In this document: positions 18,347 to 27,104 of the stretch, piece by piece
How positions within the stretch are numbered: position 1 is the first letter of the stretch
Layout of the letters: each line of letters begins with the position of its first letter
DNA from: Pseudomonas viridiflava
GTDB lineage: Bacteria > Pseudomonadota > Gammaproteobacteria > Pseudomonadales > Pseudomonadaceae
DNA length: 64,000 nt
NCBI RefSeq assembly: GCF_003702045.1
Contig: NZ_RBTP01000056.1
Coordinates: 124,001 to 188,000, forward strand
Direction of reading: 5' to 3'
Notes under the pieces: generated by a model
What the model saw: only the letters and a program-made list of their open reading frames with translations
Told to the model about the DNA's origin: nothing
Databases searched by the model: none
Program-made: the position numbers and the translations under genes

Positions 18347-19039
18347 ATGAGTCAGGCCGCGACGATTCTGGTGATTGACGACGAACCGCAGATTCGCAAG
18401 TTTCTACGTATCAGCCTGGTGTCCCAAGGCTACAAGGTGCTGGAAGCGGCCACCGGTGCCGACGGCCTGACCCAGGCAGCGTTGAACAAACCCGATCTGC
18501 TGGTGCTCGATCTGGGCCTGCCCGACATGGACGGTCAGCAGGTACTGAGTGAGTTTCGTGAATGGTCGGCAGTGCCGGTGCTGGTGCTTTCCGTGCGCGC
18601 CAGCGAAGCGCAAAAGGTCCAGGCGCTGGACGCCGGGGCCAACGACTACGTGACCAAACCGTTCGGTATTCAGGAATTCCTGGCCAGGGTCAGGTCGTTG
18701 CTGCGTCAGGTATCGGGCAACGAAAAGCCCGAATCCGCGCTGACAGTCGGCCCGCTGACCGTGGACCTTGCGTATCGCCGGGTGCTACTGGACGGCAACG
18801 AAGTCGCGCTGACCCGCAAGGAATACGCCGTGCTCGCGCAGCTGGCGCGCCACCCCGGACGCGTCATCACCCAGCAGCAACTGCTCAAGGACATCTGGGG
18901 CCCGACCCATACCGAAGACAGCCACTACCTGCGCATTGTAGTGGGGCACCTGCGCCAGAAACTGGGAGATGACCCGACATCGCCCAGGTTCATCCTCACG
19001 GAAGCAGGCGTGGGGTATCGGTTGCTGGCCAGTGATTGA
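18347..19039 (+). CDS. kdpE: KdpE, OmpR-family response regulator
   Basis: The product has 230 residues. The receiver domain shows the acidic pocket IDDEP (about 11-15), the phospho-acceptor Asp in LLVLDLGLPDMDG (D55), the conserved Ser/Thr region VLVLSVRAS, and Lys in NDYVTKPF. The C-terminal winged helix ends with the OmpR/PhoB signature (EDSHYLRIVVGHLRQKLGDD and GVGYRL). It activates kdpFABC when phosphorylated by KdpD. The gene is 55 bp after kdpD and probably co-transcribed. The product probably binds the tandem repeat upstream of kdpF. Confidence 0.95.
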   Translation: MSQAATILVIDDEPQIRKFLRISLVSQGYKVLEAATGADGLTQAALNKPDLLVLDLGLPDMDGQQVLSEFREWSAVPVLVLSVRASEAQKVQALDAGANDYVTKPFGIQEFLARVRSLLRQVSGNEKPESALTVGPLTVDLAYRRVLLDGNEVALTRKEYAVLAQLARHPGRVITQQQLLKDIWGPTHTEDSHYLRIVVGHLRQKLGDDPTSPRFILTEAGVGYRLLASD

Positions 19040-19074
19040 GTGAGGTTTTCGATCAGTTTCGCAGGGTGTTGATC

Positions 19075-19099
19075 GTTCCTCACGCTCCAGTGTGGGAAC
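19075..19099. repeat. Short inverted repeat after kdpE
   Basis: GTTCCTCAC near 19075 faces GTGTGGGAAC near 19090-19099, an imperfect palindrome of the kind scattered between P. syringae genes. It is followed by a GC-rich stretch with CGCTCTGCG. It lies between the converging kdpE and the patatin-like gene, and could also stop transcription, though no T-tract is seen. Confidence 0.5.
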
Positions 19100-19140
19100 G
19101 CCGGCCTGGGGCGCTCTGCGTCCGCTTATGAGTGCGGCAC

Positions 19141-20196
19141 CTATCGCTGATCACTCTCATAGCGATCCAGCGTATCGCTGGCAATCTCACGGCCCAGAGC
19201 GATGAGTTCCGGGGCCTTGTAGAACTCGAAGAAACGGCAGACCCGTTTGGGCACGTTGATCAGGATGTCCGGCGGATAACCCGCGATCTTGTACTGCGCC
19301 AACGACGTCTGCATCACCTCGAAGCTCTGGTTGATCAAATCCAGCAACGAAGCAGGCCCCACGTTATCGATGATCACCGAGCCACTGGCCGATTTTGGTG
19401 CGCCCTCGGCCTGGGGCGCGGCAGCCGGTTGCTGGCCTTGCGGGTCTGCGCTGACCTCGCCAAGCCAGGGGCTGGGAACTCTGGCCGCAGAGGGCTTCAG
19501 ACTGCTGGTTTGCCCGGCAATCGACGCCACGCCATTGGTTTCCAGCTTGCGTCGAAACGGCAGGTGCGAGCCGAGTGAATTGATCAGCAGGTCAAAACGC
19601 TTTTTCACAGCTGGCGGACGCTCGATCACGGGCAACTGATAATGCTGATGGTGCGTCGAGTTGAGGTTGACCGCCACGATCAGGTCGCAGTGGCTGGACA
19701 CCACCGGCACGATGGGCAGCGGATTCAGCAGGCCGCCATCGACCAGCATCCGGCCGCCCTGCATGACGGGTGTAAACAGGCTGGGAATCGCTGCCGACGC
19801 GCGCATCGCCTGATGCAGGCAGCCTTCCTGAAACCAGATTTCCTGTTGATTGGTCAGGTCAGTGGCCACCGCTGTGTAGGGAATGCGCAGGTCCTCGATG
19901 TTGATCTCACCGACGATTTCGCGAATCTGGCCGAACACCTTTTCTCCGCGTATCGCACCCAGACGGAAGCTGACATCGACCAGCCGCAGTACGTCCAGGT
20001 AATCGAGGCTCTCGATCCAGTCACGGTACTGATCAAGCTTGCCTGCCGCGTAGATTCCGCCGACCACGGCACCCATCGAACAGCCTGCGATGCAGGCAAT
20101 CTCGTAGCCGCGTTGTTCCAGCTCCTGAATCACGCCGATATGCGCGTAACCCCGAGCGCCACCCGAACCGAGCACCAGCGCAATGCGTTTTTTCAT
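19141..20196 (-). CDS. Patatin-like phospholipase, RssA type
   Basis: The product has 351 residues. It has the oxyanion-hole motif GSGGARG (about 10-16), the nucleophile elbow G-C-S-M-G (Ser at about 40) and the catalytic Asp in LVDGG (about D153), i.e. the Ser-Asp dyad of patatin-like acyl hydrolases. There is no signal peptide, so it is probably cytoplasmic like E. coli RssA. A low-complexity Ala/Pro/Gln-rich linker (about 250-275) precedes a C-terminal part not typical of the shortest members. The start at 20196 has GGAGA about 9 bases upstream. The frame continues 37 codons further without a ribosome site. Physiological substrate unknown. Confidence 0.88.
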   Translation of the reverse strand: MKKRIALVLGSGGARGYAHIGVIQELEQRGYEIACIAGCSMGAVVGGIYAAGKLDQYRDWIESLDYLDVLRLVDVSFRLGAIRGEKVFGQIREIVGEINIEDLRIPYTAVATDLTNQQEIWFQEGCLHQAMRASAAIPSLFTPVMQGGRMLVDGGLLNPLPIVPVVSSHCDLIVAVNLNSTHHQHYQLPVIERPPAVKKRFDLLINSLGSHLPFRRKLETNGVASIAGQTSSLKPSAARVPSPWLGEVSADPQGQQPAAAPQAEGAPKSASGSVIIDNVGPASLLDLINQSFEVMQTSLAQYKIAGYPPDILINVPKRVCRFFEFYKAPELIALGREIASDTLDRYESDQR

Positions 20197-20369
20197 CCAG
20201 ACATTCTCCAGGCATTGGCCTGCGCTAACTGTACTGCCCTGACGTGCATGATGAAACCCACCCCAATGCTGGAAAACAGTTACCCTTGAGCCCGCGCACG
20301 ACGGCACTTTCAGCCAATCTCGCCGTCAAAGCCGCATCTTTTCTATTTCTCCTCTTGAGGTAACACCCC

Positions 20370-20648
20370 ATGAAAGCCTGGATCTGTCTGCCATTGTTCA
20401 TCGTGGTTCTTGCAGGGTGTGCCGGCAAGACCGGGTATCGGGACAGCTGTGCCACACAAATCGATGCAGCCTGGCACGAGCTTGACCTGGCCAAAGCCGA
20501 AGGTTTTGCCGGAACCGTGAGTTACTCCAAGGCGCTCTCTCTGTTGACGGGCGCCAAAACCCAGCAGCAGTTCGAAGCGTTTGAAGGCTGCACCGAGAAG
20601 TCCGAAAAAGCCCGTTTTTACATTCGTGAGTCACGCGCCGGCCGTTGA
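20370..20648 (+). CDS. Small lipoprotein, function unknown
   Basis: The product has 92 residues. The N-terminus is a lipoprotein signal with lipobox L-A-G-C (Cys at about 17), so the mature protein is a lipid-anchored peptide of about 75 residues. Residue +2 is Ala, which predicts outer-membrane sorting. The rest is mainly helical with two further Cys. GAGGT lies about 10 bases upstream of the ATG. It resembles conserved Pseudomonas lipoproteins but no function is known to me. A hairpin with T-run follows at 20659. Confidence 0.8.
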   Translation: MKAWICLPLFIVVLAGCAGKTGYRDSCATQIDAAWHELDLAKAEGFAGTVSYSKALSLLTGAKTQQQFEAFEGCTEKSEKARFYIRESRAGR

Positions 20649-20658
20649 TCTCCCCCCT

Positions 20659-20697
20659 CGGGCAGGCACGTCAGACGTGCTTGCCCGTCATCGTTTT
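20659..20697 (+). terminator. Intrinsic terminator after the small lipoprotein gene
   Basis: A 13-bp stem (20659-20671 with 20675-20687, one G-U pair, loop CAG) is followed by TCATCGTTTT. It ends the lipoprotein transcript before moxR. Confidence 0.65.
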
Positions 20698-20822
20698 ACG
20701 CCCTCTCAAGCAAATCCCTACTGCCTCTGGCGAAACAACCTACGCTAACCGTAAAGTGTTCGGACGTTTGGCATCGCTTGCCATGTATGGCCGCATAAAG
20801 CAGTTGCCGGGGAGGCGTATCA

Positions 20823-21740
20823 ATGGGCAAGACACTCAATGCATGCCTGAGCGCCATCAATGAGGTGGTGTTGGGCAAGGAAGCACAGGTGCGTCTGGCA
20901 ATGACCTGCCTGATCGGTGGCGGGCATCTGCTGATCGAAGACCTGCCTGGCATGGGCAAGACCACGCTCAGCCAGGCGTTGGCGAAGATTCTGGGCCTGA
21001 GCTATCAGCGTATTCAGTTCACCTCGGACCTGTTGCCGGGAGATATCCTCGGCACCTCGGTATTTGATCGCGACTCCGGGCAGTTCACCTTCCACCCTGG
21101 ACCAATCTTCGCCGAACTGGTGCTGGCTGATGAAATCAATCGCGCCACGCCCAAAAGTCAGAGTGCTCTGCTTGAAGCGATGGAAGAAGGGCAGGTGTCC
21201 ATCGAAGGCGCGACCCGTCTGTTACCGGATCCGTTCTTTGTGATCGCCACCCAGAACCCGTTCAGTTCCGGTGGCACCTTTGCTTTGCCCGAGTCGCAAC
21301 TGGACCGCTTTCTGATGCGCATCTCAATGGGGTATCCCGCACGTGCAGCCGAAAAATCCCTGTTGATGGGCGAGTCGCGGCGCGAACTGTTGCCGCGCCT
21401 GCAACCGATTCTGGATCACGCCATGCTGGGCCAGTTGCAGGCCGAGGCGCGTCAGGTGCGGGCCAGTGACGCGCTGGTCGACTACGTATTGCGTCTGGCG
21501 GACGCGACCCGCAGCCAGCCGCAATTCGCTTATGGGTTGTCGCCGCGTGCCAGCCTGGCAGTTCTGGCGGCGTCGCGAGCCTGGGCCATGCTGGCAGGTC
21601 GCGATTACGTGATTCCGGAGGACGTGCAATCGGTGTTGCCGTCAGTGGTGGGCCATCGCCTGCGCGAACGCACCGATCCGACCGGTCATGGTGGCGGGGC
21701 GCTGGTGCAGTGGCTGTTGCGTGAGGTGCCGGTGCTTTGA
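20823..21740 (+). CDS. MoxR-family AAA+ ATPase
   Basis: The product has 305 residues. Walker A GMGKT (about 43-47), Walker B LADEINRA, sensor 1 ATQNP and the arginine-finger region LPESQLDRF are all present, as in the MoxR subfamily. MoxR ATPases act as chaperones, often for partners with metal-ion-dependent adhesion-site (MIDAS)/DUF58 domains. GGGAGG precedes the ATG. The stop overlaps the TTG start of the DUF58 gene, and tgpA follows in the same operon, the arrangement known from P. aeruginosa. It probably helps mature or regulate the DUF58/TgpA envelope proteins. Confidence 0.93.
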   Translation: MGKTLNACLSAINEVVLGKEAQVRLAMTCLIGGGHLLIEDLPGMGKTTLSQALAKILGLSYQRIQFTSDLLPGDILGTSVFDRDSGQFTFHPGPIFAELVLADEINRATPKSQSALLEAMEEGQVSIEGATRLLPDPFFVIATQNPFSSGGTFALPESQLDRFLMRISMGYPARAAEKSLLMGESRRELLPRLQPILDHAMLGQLQAEARQVRASDALVDYVLRLADATRSQPQFAYGLSPRASLAVLAASRAWAMLAGRDYVIPEDVQSVLPSVVGHRLRERTDPTGHGGGALVQWLLREVPVL

Positions 21741-22693
21741 TCGAGCCGTTCAAGCCGTTCTGGCAACGCTGGCTGGCCAAGCGCATTCCTGCGGCGTCGC
21801 GTATCGAACTCGATCATCGGCGCATTTTCATTCTGCCGACGCGAACGGGCATCACCTTCATGGTGGTGCTGGTCCTGATGCTGCTGGTCGCGATCAACTA
21901 CCAGAACAGCCTCGCCTACGGCTTGACCTTTCTGCTGCTGTCAGTCGGGGTGCTGGCTATCTTGCACACGTATCGCAACCTCAGCGGACTCATCCTGAGC
22001 GCCGGACTGGCGCGCTCAGTGTTCGTCGGCGAAGCGGTGCCGTTGCGGCTGCGCCTTGAAAGCACAAGGCATGCGCACCAGGCGCTCGGGTTAGGCTGGG
22101 AAACGAGCAACCTGCAACAGGGCGACGTCAGCGCCCAAGGGCTGACCGAGGTCGAGCTGACGCTGCCGGCCGAGCGTCGCGGCTGGCTGCGCGCGCCTCG
22201 GCTGCGTGTGGAGAGCGTGTTTCCGCTGGGTGTTTTCCGTGCCTGGACCTGGCTGGATCTGGAGCAGGCCGCATTGATCTATCCGCGCCCCTTGTCGGGC
22301 ACCCTGCCGCTGCTGAACGGCGTGCAGCCCCACGCCGAGGATGATGGTCAGGCGACTCAGGGCGCGGGTGTGGATGACTATCAGGGCCTGCGCAGCTATC
22401 AGCCGGGCGACAACCGTGGGCGATTGCACTGGAAAGCGTACTCCCGAGGGCAAGGGCTGCTGGTCAAGGATTTCACCGATTTGAGCGGGCATGAACTGTG
22501 CCTGGATTTTCTGGCGCTAGGCGGCGACATCGAGCAACGCTTGTCGCGTCTGTGCTACTGGGTGCTGGAACTGTCCGAACGTCGCCAGCCGTTTTCGATG
22601 CGACTGCCGGGTTTTCTATCCAGCGTGGACAGCGGCGATGCGCATCGGGAAACCTGCCTGCGTGCGCTGGCTTTGTACGGGCAGCGGCCATGA
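21737..22693 (+). CDS. DUF58 membrane protein of the MoxR/TgpA operon
   Basis: The product has 318 residues. It probably starts at a TTG that overlaps the moxR stop (TTGA). Two hydrophobic helices lie at about residues 33-75, followed by a soluble domain with the DUF58 signature region G-x-D-D-Y-Q-G-L-R-x-Y-Q-P-G-D-x-x-x-x-x-H-W-K (about 210-237). The family is poorly characterised but is consistently coupled to MoxR ATPases. Its stop overlaps the tgpA start (ATGA), so the three genes are translationally coupled. Confidence 0.9.
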   Translation: MIEPFKPFWQRWLAKRIPAASRIELDHRRIFILPTRTGITFMVVLVLMLLVAINYQNSLAYGLTFLLLSVGVLAILHTYRNLSGLILSAGLARSVFVGEAVPLRLRLESTRHAHQALGLGWETSNLQQGDVSAQGLTEVELTLPAERRGWLRAPRLRVESVFPLGVFRAWTWLDLEQAALIYPRPLSGTLPLLNGVQPHAEDDGQATQGAGVDDYQGLRSYQPGDNRGRLHWKAYSRGQGLLVKDFTDLSGHELCLDFLALGGDIEQRLSRLCYWVLELSERRQPFSMRLPGFLSSVDSGDAHRETCLRALALYGQRP

Positions 22694-24693
22694 GCGCGAA
22701 GGCGGCGGTGAGCCAGCCAATCCCGAGGGTCAGCCTGACCTGGTTGTTAGTGGCGCAGGCTTTGGTGGTCATACCGTTTGCACTGCACATACCCGTTTCG
22801 ATCATTGTCTTGTGGCTGGGCTGCACGGTCTGGCGTGTGCAGGCGTTTCGCATGCGCGTGCGTCTGCCGGGCGCTTGGGTCAAATCCGGATTGTTGGTGG
22901 GTACAGCGGGCGGTGTGTATCTGGCGCGGGGCAGTCTGGTGGGGCTGGACGCAGGGGCCGCGCTACTCGTGGCGGCCTTTGTGCTGAAGTTGCTGGAAAT
23001 GAACACCCGACGTGATGCCCGGGTCTTGGTCTTTCTCGGTTTCTTCTGCGTGGCGGTCGGCTACCTGTTCGAGAACAACCTGCTGTGGGCGCTGTTCAGC
23101 CTGCTGCCAATCGGTGCGCTGCTGGCGGCCTTGATCGGCTTGCAGCAATCAGACCTGGTCGCAAAGCCTGCGGGCACTCTCAAACTGGCCTTCAAGCTGA
23201 TGGCGCAAGCCGTGCCGCTGATGGTTCTGCTGTTTCTGTTCTTTCCACGTCTGGACCCGCTCTGGTCGCTGCCGCAGCCCAGCAACAAGGGCGTGACCGG
23301 GCTTTCCGACAACATGGCACCCGGCGATATGGCCGAGCTGAGCCGTTCACCGGCGCTGGTGTTTCGTGCCAGTTTCGAAGGGCTGATGCCTGCGCGCACT
23401 CAACTGTATTGGCGGGGTCTGACGCTCGAACAATTCGACGGCCGACGCTGGTCGCAGTCTGCTCGCGCCCAGACGGTGCAACTCCCGCAGTGGCAGAAGC
23501 GCGGCGAACCAGTGGCGTACAGCGTTGTTATGGAAGCCAGCGGTCGGCCCTGGCTACCGAGTCTGGATATCGGTGAAACGCCACTGCCGGAAGTCCGGCA
23601 GATGAGCGACTTTCGCTTGCAGCGCAGGCGCCCGGTCGAGCAATCGTTGCTGTATAGCGTCACGTCCTGGCCGGACAGCGTGCGCGATGCGCAGCCCAGC
23701 GAACAGATTCAACGCCAGGATCTGCAACTGCCCGTCAAGGGCAATCCGCAGGCCAGGCAATGGGCAGAAGCGCTTCGTCGTCGCAATGCCACGCCGGACG
23801 CGCTGGTGCAGGCCATGCTGGGTTATTTTGCCGACCAGCCGTTTCACTACACCCTCAAGCCCGATTCGCTGGGCAACGACAGCATCGACGAATTCCTGTT
23901 TACCAGCCGCCGTGGCTTTTGTGGTCACTACGCCTCGGCGATGACCTTCGTGCTGCGTTCGGCCGGGATTCCCGCACGCGTGGTGGCCGGTTATCAGGGC
24001 GGCGAGTTCAACCCGGATGGCCAGTACCTGACCGTGCGCCAGTTCGATGCTCACGCGTGGGTCGAATACTGGCAGCCAGGTATTGGCTGGCGCAGTGTCG
24101 ATCCGACCGCTGCCGTGGCCCCCCAGCGCATCGAACAGGGGCTTGAACAGGCGCTGGCCGCCGATGAAGCCTTTCTACAGGATTCGCCCCTGTCCGCCTT
24201 GCGTTATCGCCATGTGCCGTGGATCAACGCGTTGCGTCTGAGCTGGGACAACCTCAATTACGGTTGGCAGCGCTGGGTACTGGGCTATCAGGGGCAGCAG
24301 CAATTGCAGGTGCTGAGCCGCTGGTTTTCGGGTTTTCAAGCACCCGTATTCGTGATCGGGATCGTGATTTCGCTGGGGCTGGTGGCCTTGTGGCTGTTCA
24401 AGCCCTGGCAGCGGGAAAGCGATTCACAGCTGCGATTGTTCAATGCCTTTGAACGCTTGTTGGCTCGTCATGGTCTGCGTCGTATGCCGGGCGAAGGCGC
24501 CGAGGCGTTCGGTGACCGGGCTGCGGCGTTGTTTCCACAGTACGCTGACGCCATCCGAGCCTTCATCGATGAGTTCCAGGCGCAGCGCTATGCCGGAACC
24601 CCGACATCGACGAGTCGGTTGCGCAGCCGTTTGAAGGTGCTTCGTCGTCGCCTGCCTTGGCGTTTTACGACCGTTCGGAACGCTCATTCTTAA
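22690..24693 (+). CDS. tgpA: TgpA, membrane transglutaminase-like protein
   Basis: The product has 667 residues (668 in P. aeruginosa TgpA). N-terminal membrane helices (about 20-190) are followed by a large periplasmic domain with a transglutaminase fold. Its Cys-His-Asp triad is at C411, H455 and D471 in the contexts RGFCGHYAS, FDAHAWVEYW and VDPTAAV. The 44- and 16-residue spacings match the published P. aeruginosa triad. A last helix lies near residue 555, followed by a cytoplasmic tail. TgpA was reported to be essential in P. aeruginosa. The ATG overlaps the DUF58 stop; an upstream frame extension lies within the DUF58 gene and is rejected. Confidence 0.95.
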   Translation: MSAKAAVSQPIPRVSLTWLLVAQALVVIPFALHIPVSIIVLWLGCTVWRVQAFRMRVRLPGAWVKSGLLVGTAGGVYLARGSLVGLDAGAALLVAAFVLKLLEMNTRRDARVLVFLGFFCVAVGYLFENNLLWALFSLLPIGALLAALIGLQQSDLVAKPAGTLKLAFKLMAQAVPLMVLLFLFFPRLDPLWSLPQPSNKGVTGLSDNMAPGDMAELSRSPALVFRASFEGLMPARTQLYWRGLTLEQFDGRRWSQSARAQTVQLPQWQKRGEPVAYSVVMEASGRPWLPSLDIGETPLPEVRQMSDFRLQRRRPVEQSLLYSVTSWPDSVRDAQPSEQIQRQDLQLPVKGNPQARQWAEALRRRNATPDALVQAMLGYFADQPFHYTLKPDSLGNDSIDEFLFTSRRGFCGHYASAMTFVLRSAGIPARVVAGYQGGEFNPDGQYLTVRQFDAHAWVEYWQPGIGWRSVDPTAAVAPQRIEQGLEQALAADEAFLQDSPLSALRYRHVPWINALRLSWDNLNYGWQRWVLGYQGQQQLQVLSRWFSGFQAPVFVIGIVISLGLVALWLFKPWQRESDSQLRLFNAFERLLARHGLRRMPGEGAEAFGDRAAALFPQYADAIRAFIDEFQAQRYAGTPTSTSRLRSRLKVLRRRLPWRFTTVRNAHS

Positions 24694-24715
24694 GTTTTTT
24701 GTAAGGGGGAATTGC

Positions 24716-25477
24716 ATGTCTTCAATGGTGGATCATCTGGTCGCTGAAGTTCTGGCACTGGACGTCAAACTGCTTGCCTGTCAGGCACGACTGGCCGTCT
24801 CGACCGACAGTGAAGCGCTGCATGATCTGCGCACCACCGTGCGCCGTCTGCGCAGTGTGCTGCGGCCTCTGCGTGAGTTTTCCGGGGTCACCCCACTCGA
24901 AGACGCCGCCAAGGCCGTGGGCCAGTTGACGACCCCGCTGCGCGATATGCAGGTGCTCGCCGCGTTTCTCGACAAGCAGGGCCTGAGTGATGCCGCGCGC
25001 AAACGGCATGAACACTTGAGCAGCGCCTGCCCGCGTGTGGCGAAATCCGGCGAACTGACCCGTCTGCTGACATTGATCGACCAGTTCCCGACGATGCTGC
25101 GCATGCAACAGCGTCAGGGCCTGCTGCGGGGGCTGCGCAAAACCATCGAGAAGCGCATGGACAAGCAGTGGCGCAAGCTGCGCACGGCGATGGCCGAACC
25201 GGATCATGATCGTCATGACCTGCGCCTGTTGATCAAGCGTGTGCGTTACGCCGCCGAGGCGTACCCGGAACTGAGCCATCAGCCGAAGAACATGCAGGCG
25301 CGCCTCAAGTCGGCGCAGAGTGAGCTGGGTGACTGGCATGACCACCTGCAATGGCTGGCGCAGGCAGGCGAACAGCCGGACCTGGCGCCTTGCATCGCCG
25401 GCTGGCAGATCGGAATCGTGCGGGCCGAGCGCAAGGCTGAAGCGTCGTTGAAGCGGCTGGCGAAGGCCTGTTTCTGA
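24716..25477 (+). CDS. CHAD-domain protein
   Basis: The product has 253 residues, mostly helical. It shows the two conserved blocks of the CHAD (conserved histidine alpha-helical) domain: HDLRTTVRRLRSVLRPLREF (about 36-55) and HDLRLLIKRVRYAAEAYPEL (about 165-185). Both are rich in His and basic residues that bind inorganic polyphosphate. There is no signal peptide, so it is cytoplasmic or polyP-granule associated. It lies 22 bp after tgpA with GGGGG upstream, so it may be read from the same transcript. A fused CYTH domain, common in other members, is absent. Confidence 0.88.
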   Translation: MSSMVDHLVAEVLALDVKLLACQARLAVSTDSEALHDLRTTVRRLRSVLRPLREFSGVTPLEDAAKAVGQLTTPLRDMQVLAAFLDKQGLSDAARKRHEHLSSACPRVAKSGELTRLLTLIDQFPTMLRMQQRQGLLRGLRKTIEKRMDKQWRKLRTAMAEPDHDRHDLRLLIKRVRYAAEAYPELSHQPKNMQARLKSAQSELGDWHDHLQWLAQAGEQPDLAPCIAGWQIGIVRAERKAEASLKRLAKACF

Positions 25478-25560
25478 ACGCAGGCTTTATAAAGCCTTTC
25501 CTACGGCAAACAGGTCATTCAGGCCGCAATAATGGCCGATATTTAGCATGTCAGTGGGGC

Positions 25561-25581
25561 AGGGGATGAGTACCATCCCCT
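25561..25581. other. Hairpin between the CHAD and thioesterase genes
   Basis: AGGGGATG (25561-25568) pairs with CATCCCCT (25574-25581) around a 5-base loop. There is no T-tract. It may be a weak transcription end or an mRNA processing site. Confidence 0.35.
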
Positions 25582-25612
25582 GACTTGCCTCCATTCTCTG
25601 CTGGGACGCCAC

Positions 25613-26410
25613 ATGACATTTTCAGAACTGATCGACGCTGTACGAGACAACCCCGGCTCCGTGATCATTCCGGCTGAGTGGGCGCAAGGCCGTGCCTGCT
25701 TTGGCGGATTGATGGCGGCGTTGAGCTTTGAGTCGATGCGCGCGCAGGTCCCCCAAGGGCGTCCCGTGCGTTCACTGGCGATCACCTTCGTCGGGCCTGC
25801 CGAGCCAGGCGTGCCGATTTCGTTTGAGGTCGAGATCCTGCGTCACGGTAAAGCCGTCAGCCAGGTGCTGGGGCGCGCCATGCAGAACGGCCAGGTCATG
25901 ACGCTGATGCAAGGTAGTTTCGGCGCGGCACGTGAGTCAATGATTTCGGTCAAAGCAGAGCACGCGCCTGCCCTCAAGCCTGTCGAGGCATGTGCCGAGC
26001 TGCCTTTTGTCAGCGGCATCATGCCGGAGTACCTGCGCTTCATGGAGCTTCGCTGGGCGCTGGGCGGGATGCCGTTCAGCAACACCCCGTCGCCTGCCAT
26101 TGGTGGCTACGTCCGCTTTCGGGACACCGTGCAGTCTCAAACAATGACCGAGGCGCACATTCTGGCGCTGGTCGACAGTTGGCCGCCTGCGGTGTTGCCA
26201 CACCTCAACAGACCCGCCCCCGGCAGTTCGCTGACCTGGACCATCGAATTCGTGCAACCCCAGCTGGCGCTCGACACCTTGCAATGGTGCAGCTATCGCG
26301 CAGTGATTGAACATGCCCGCGACGGCTATGGGCATACCGCTGCGGCGATGTGGACCCCTGAGGGTGAGTTGATTGCGATCAGTCGTCAGACGGTGACAGT
26401 GTTTGGTTAA
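25613..26410 (+). CDS. Acyl-CoA thioesterase-like protein (double hotdog)
   Basis: The product has 265 residues. It has the two-domain TesB-like hotdog layout. The first half has F-x-G-G-L-M-A-A-L (about 30) and L-x-I-T-F-V-G-P-A; the second half has VRFRDT and W-T-I-E-F-V-Q-P. The C-terminal T-A-A-A-M-W-x-P-E-G-x-L-I-A-I-S-R-Q is the usual end of these proteins. It probably hydrolyses acyl-CoA in the cytoplasm; substrate chain length cannot be told from sequence. Good ATG, 27 residues of unremarkable N-terminus, no signal peptide. Confidence 0.85.
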   Translation: MTFSELIDAVRDNPGSVIIPAEWAQGRACFGGLMAALSFESMRAQVPQGRPVRSLAITFVGPAEPGVPISFEVEILRHGKAVSQVLGRAMQNGQVMTLMQGSFGAARESMISVKAEHAPALKPVEACAELPFVSGIMPEYLRFMELRWALGGMPFSNTPSPAIGGYVRFRDTVQSQTMTEAHILALVDSWPPAVLPHLNRPAPGSSLTWTIEFVQPQLALDTLQWCSYRAVIEHARDGYGHTAAAMWTPEGELIAISRQTVTVFG

Positions 26411-26623
26411 CGGCGCGTGATCAGATGATGCAAGCCGCCTGTTTCAAACACCCTGAATCGGCCGGGTAAAGCTGAAATGGCTTTTGCCCGAAAGGTGTGG
26501 GAGCTCTCGCAGGTTACGACGGCGGCGATGGGTTGCGCAGCAGCCGCCAGATCGCCGGCAAGCCGCCTCACACAGTCTGTGTCTTGCTGTAAAACCAGGC
26601 TGTAGCAAAAACGCGCTTTAACG

Positions 26624-26986
26624 CTATCGCCGATGCCGTTCCTTCCAGGCCCGCCACCACGCGCCGCTGAGCACAAAGCGTGGGAAAGTCACGAACTGCT
26701 CAACCAACAACCGCTTGACCGCATCGCTGCGATCACTGAAAGGTTCGGGCGGACGCCGCTCCAGCGTGTGGCCGTGGCGCTGAAAAGCCAGCGCGGCCAC
26801 CAACCCGATCACGCCGATGGCAATCGATGAAACGCTCAGCGTAAACAGTCCGTCAACGATCAGCAGGGCGGCCAGGATGAACAAGGGGACGGCAATCAGG
26901 TGTAAAACCAGATTGGCCGGGTGCCGATGATTGTCTGCGTAACCACGCCACTGCCATGTGTGTAAATTGGGAAGTCGCTTGCCCAT
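26624..26986 (-). CDS. Mpo1-like (DUF962/YGL010w) membrane protein
   Basis: The product has 120 residues. The N-terminus has Y-x-x-x-H-x-H-P-x-N-x-x-x-H-x-x-x-V-P-L (about 16-35), the His/Asn pattern of Mpo1-like proteins (yeast Mpo1 is an Fe(II) dioxygenase that alpha-oxidises 2-hydroxy fatty acids). Two hydrophobic helices follow (about 30-68). It is shorter than the yeast protein (about 174 residues) and lacks a clear second His block, although HGHTLE near residue 72 is a candidate. Convergent with the thioesterase gene; enzymatic activity is uncertain. Confidence 0.7.
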   Translation of the reverse strand: MGKRLPNLHTWQWRGYADNHRHPANLVLHLIAVPLFILAALLIVDGLFTLSVSSIAIGVIGLVAALAFQRHGHTLERRPPEPFSDRSDAVKRLLVEQFVTFPRFVLSGAWWRAWKERHRR

Positions 26987-27104
26987 ACTGCTGTCCTCTT
27001 CAATGCATTCAACGCCTGTTTCAATGCGTGAAGAATAGGCCTGACGCCGACCGTCCGCGAGTCAAGGCTGACTATCGGCGTGATAGCCGTTTACAGAAAG
27101 CGAT

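Noticed and set aside
26411..26623. Possible eroded REP (GTGTGGGAGCTCTCGC) between thioesterase and Mpo1-like genes
   Set aside because: Only one half is recognisable and no facing arm was found, so it is not reported as a repeat.
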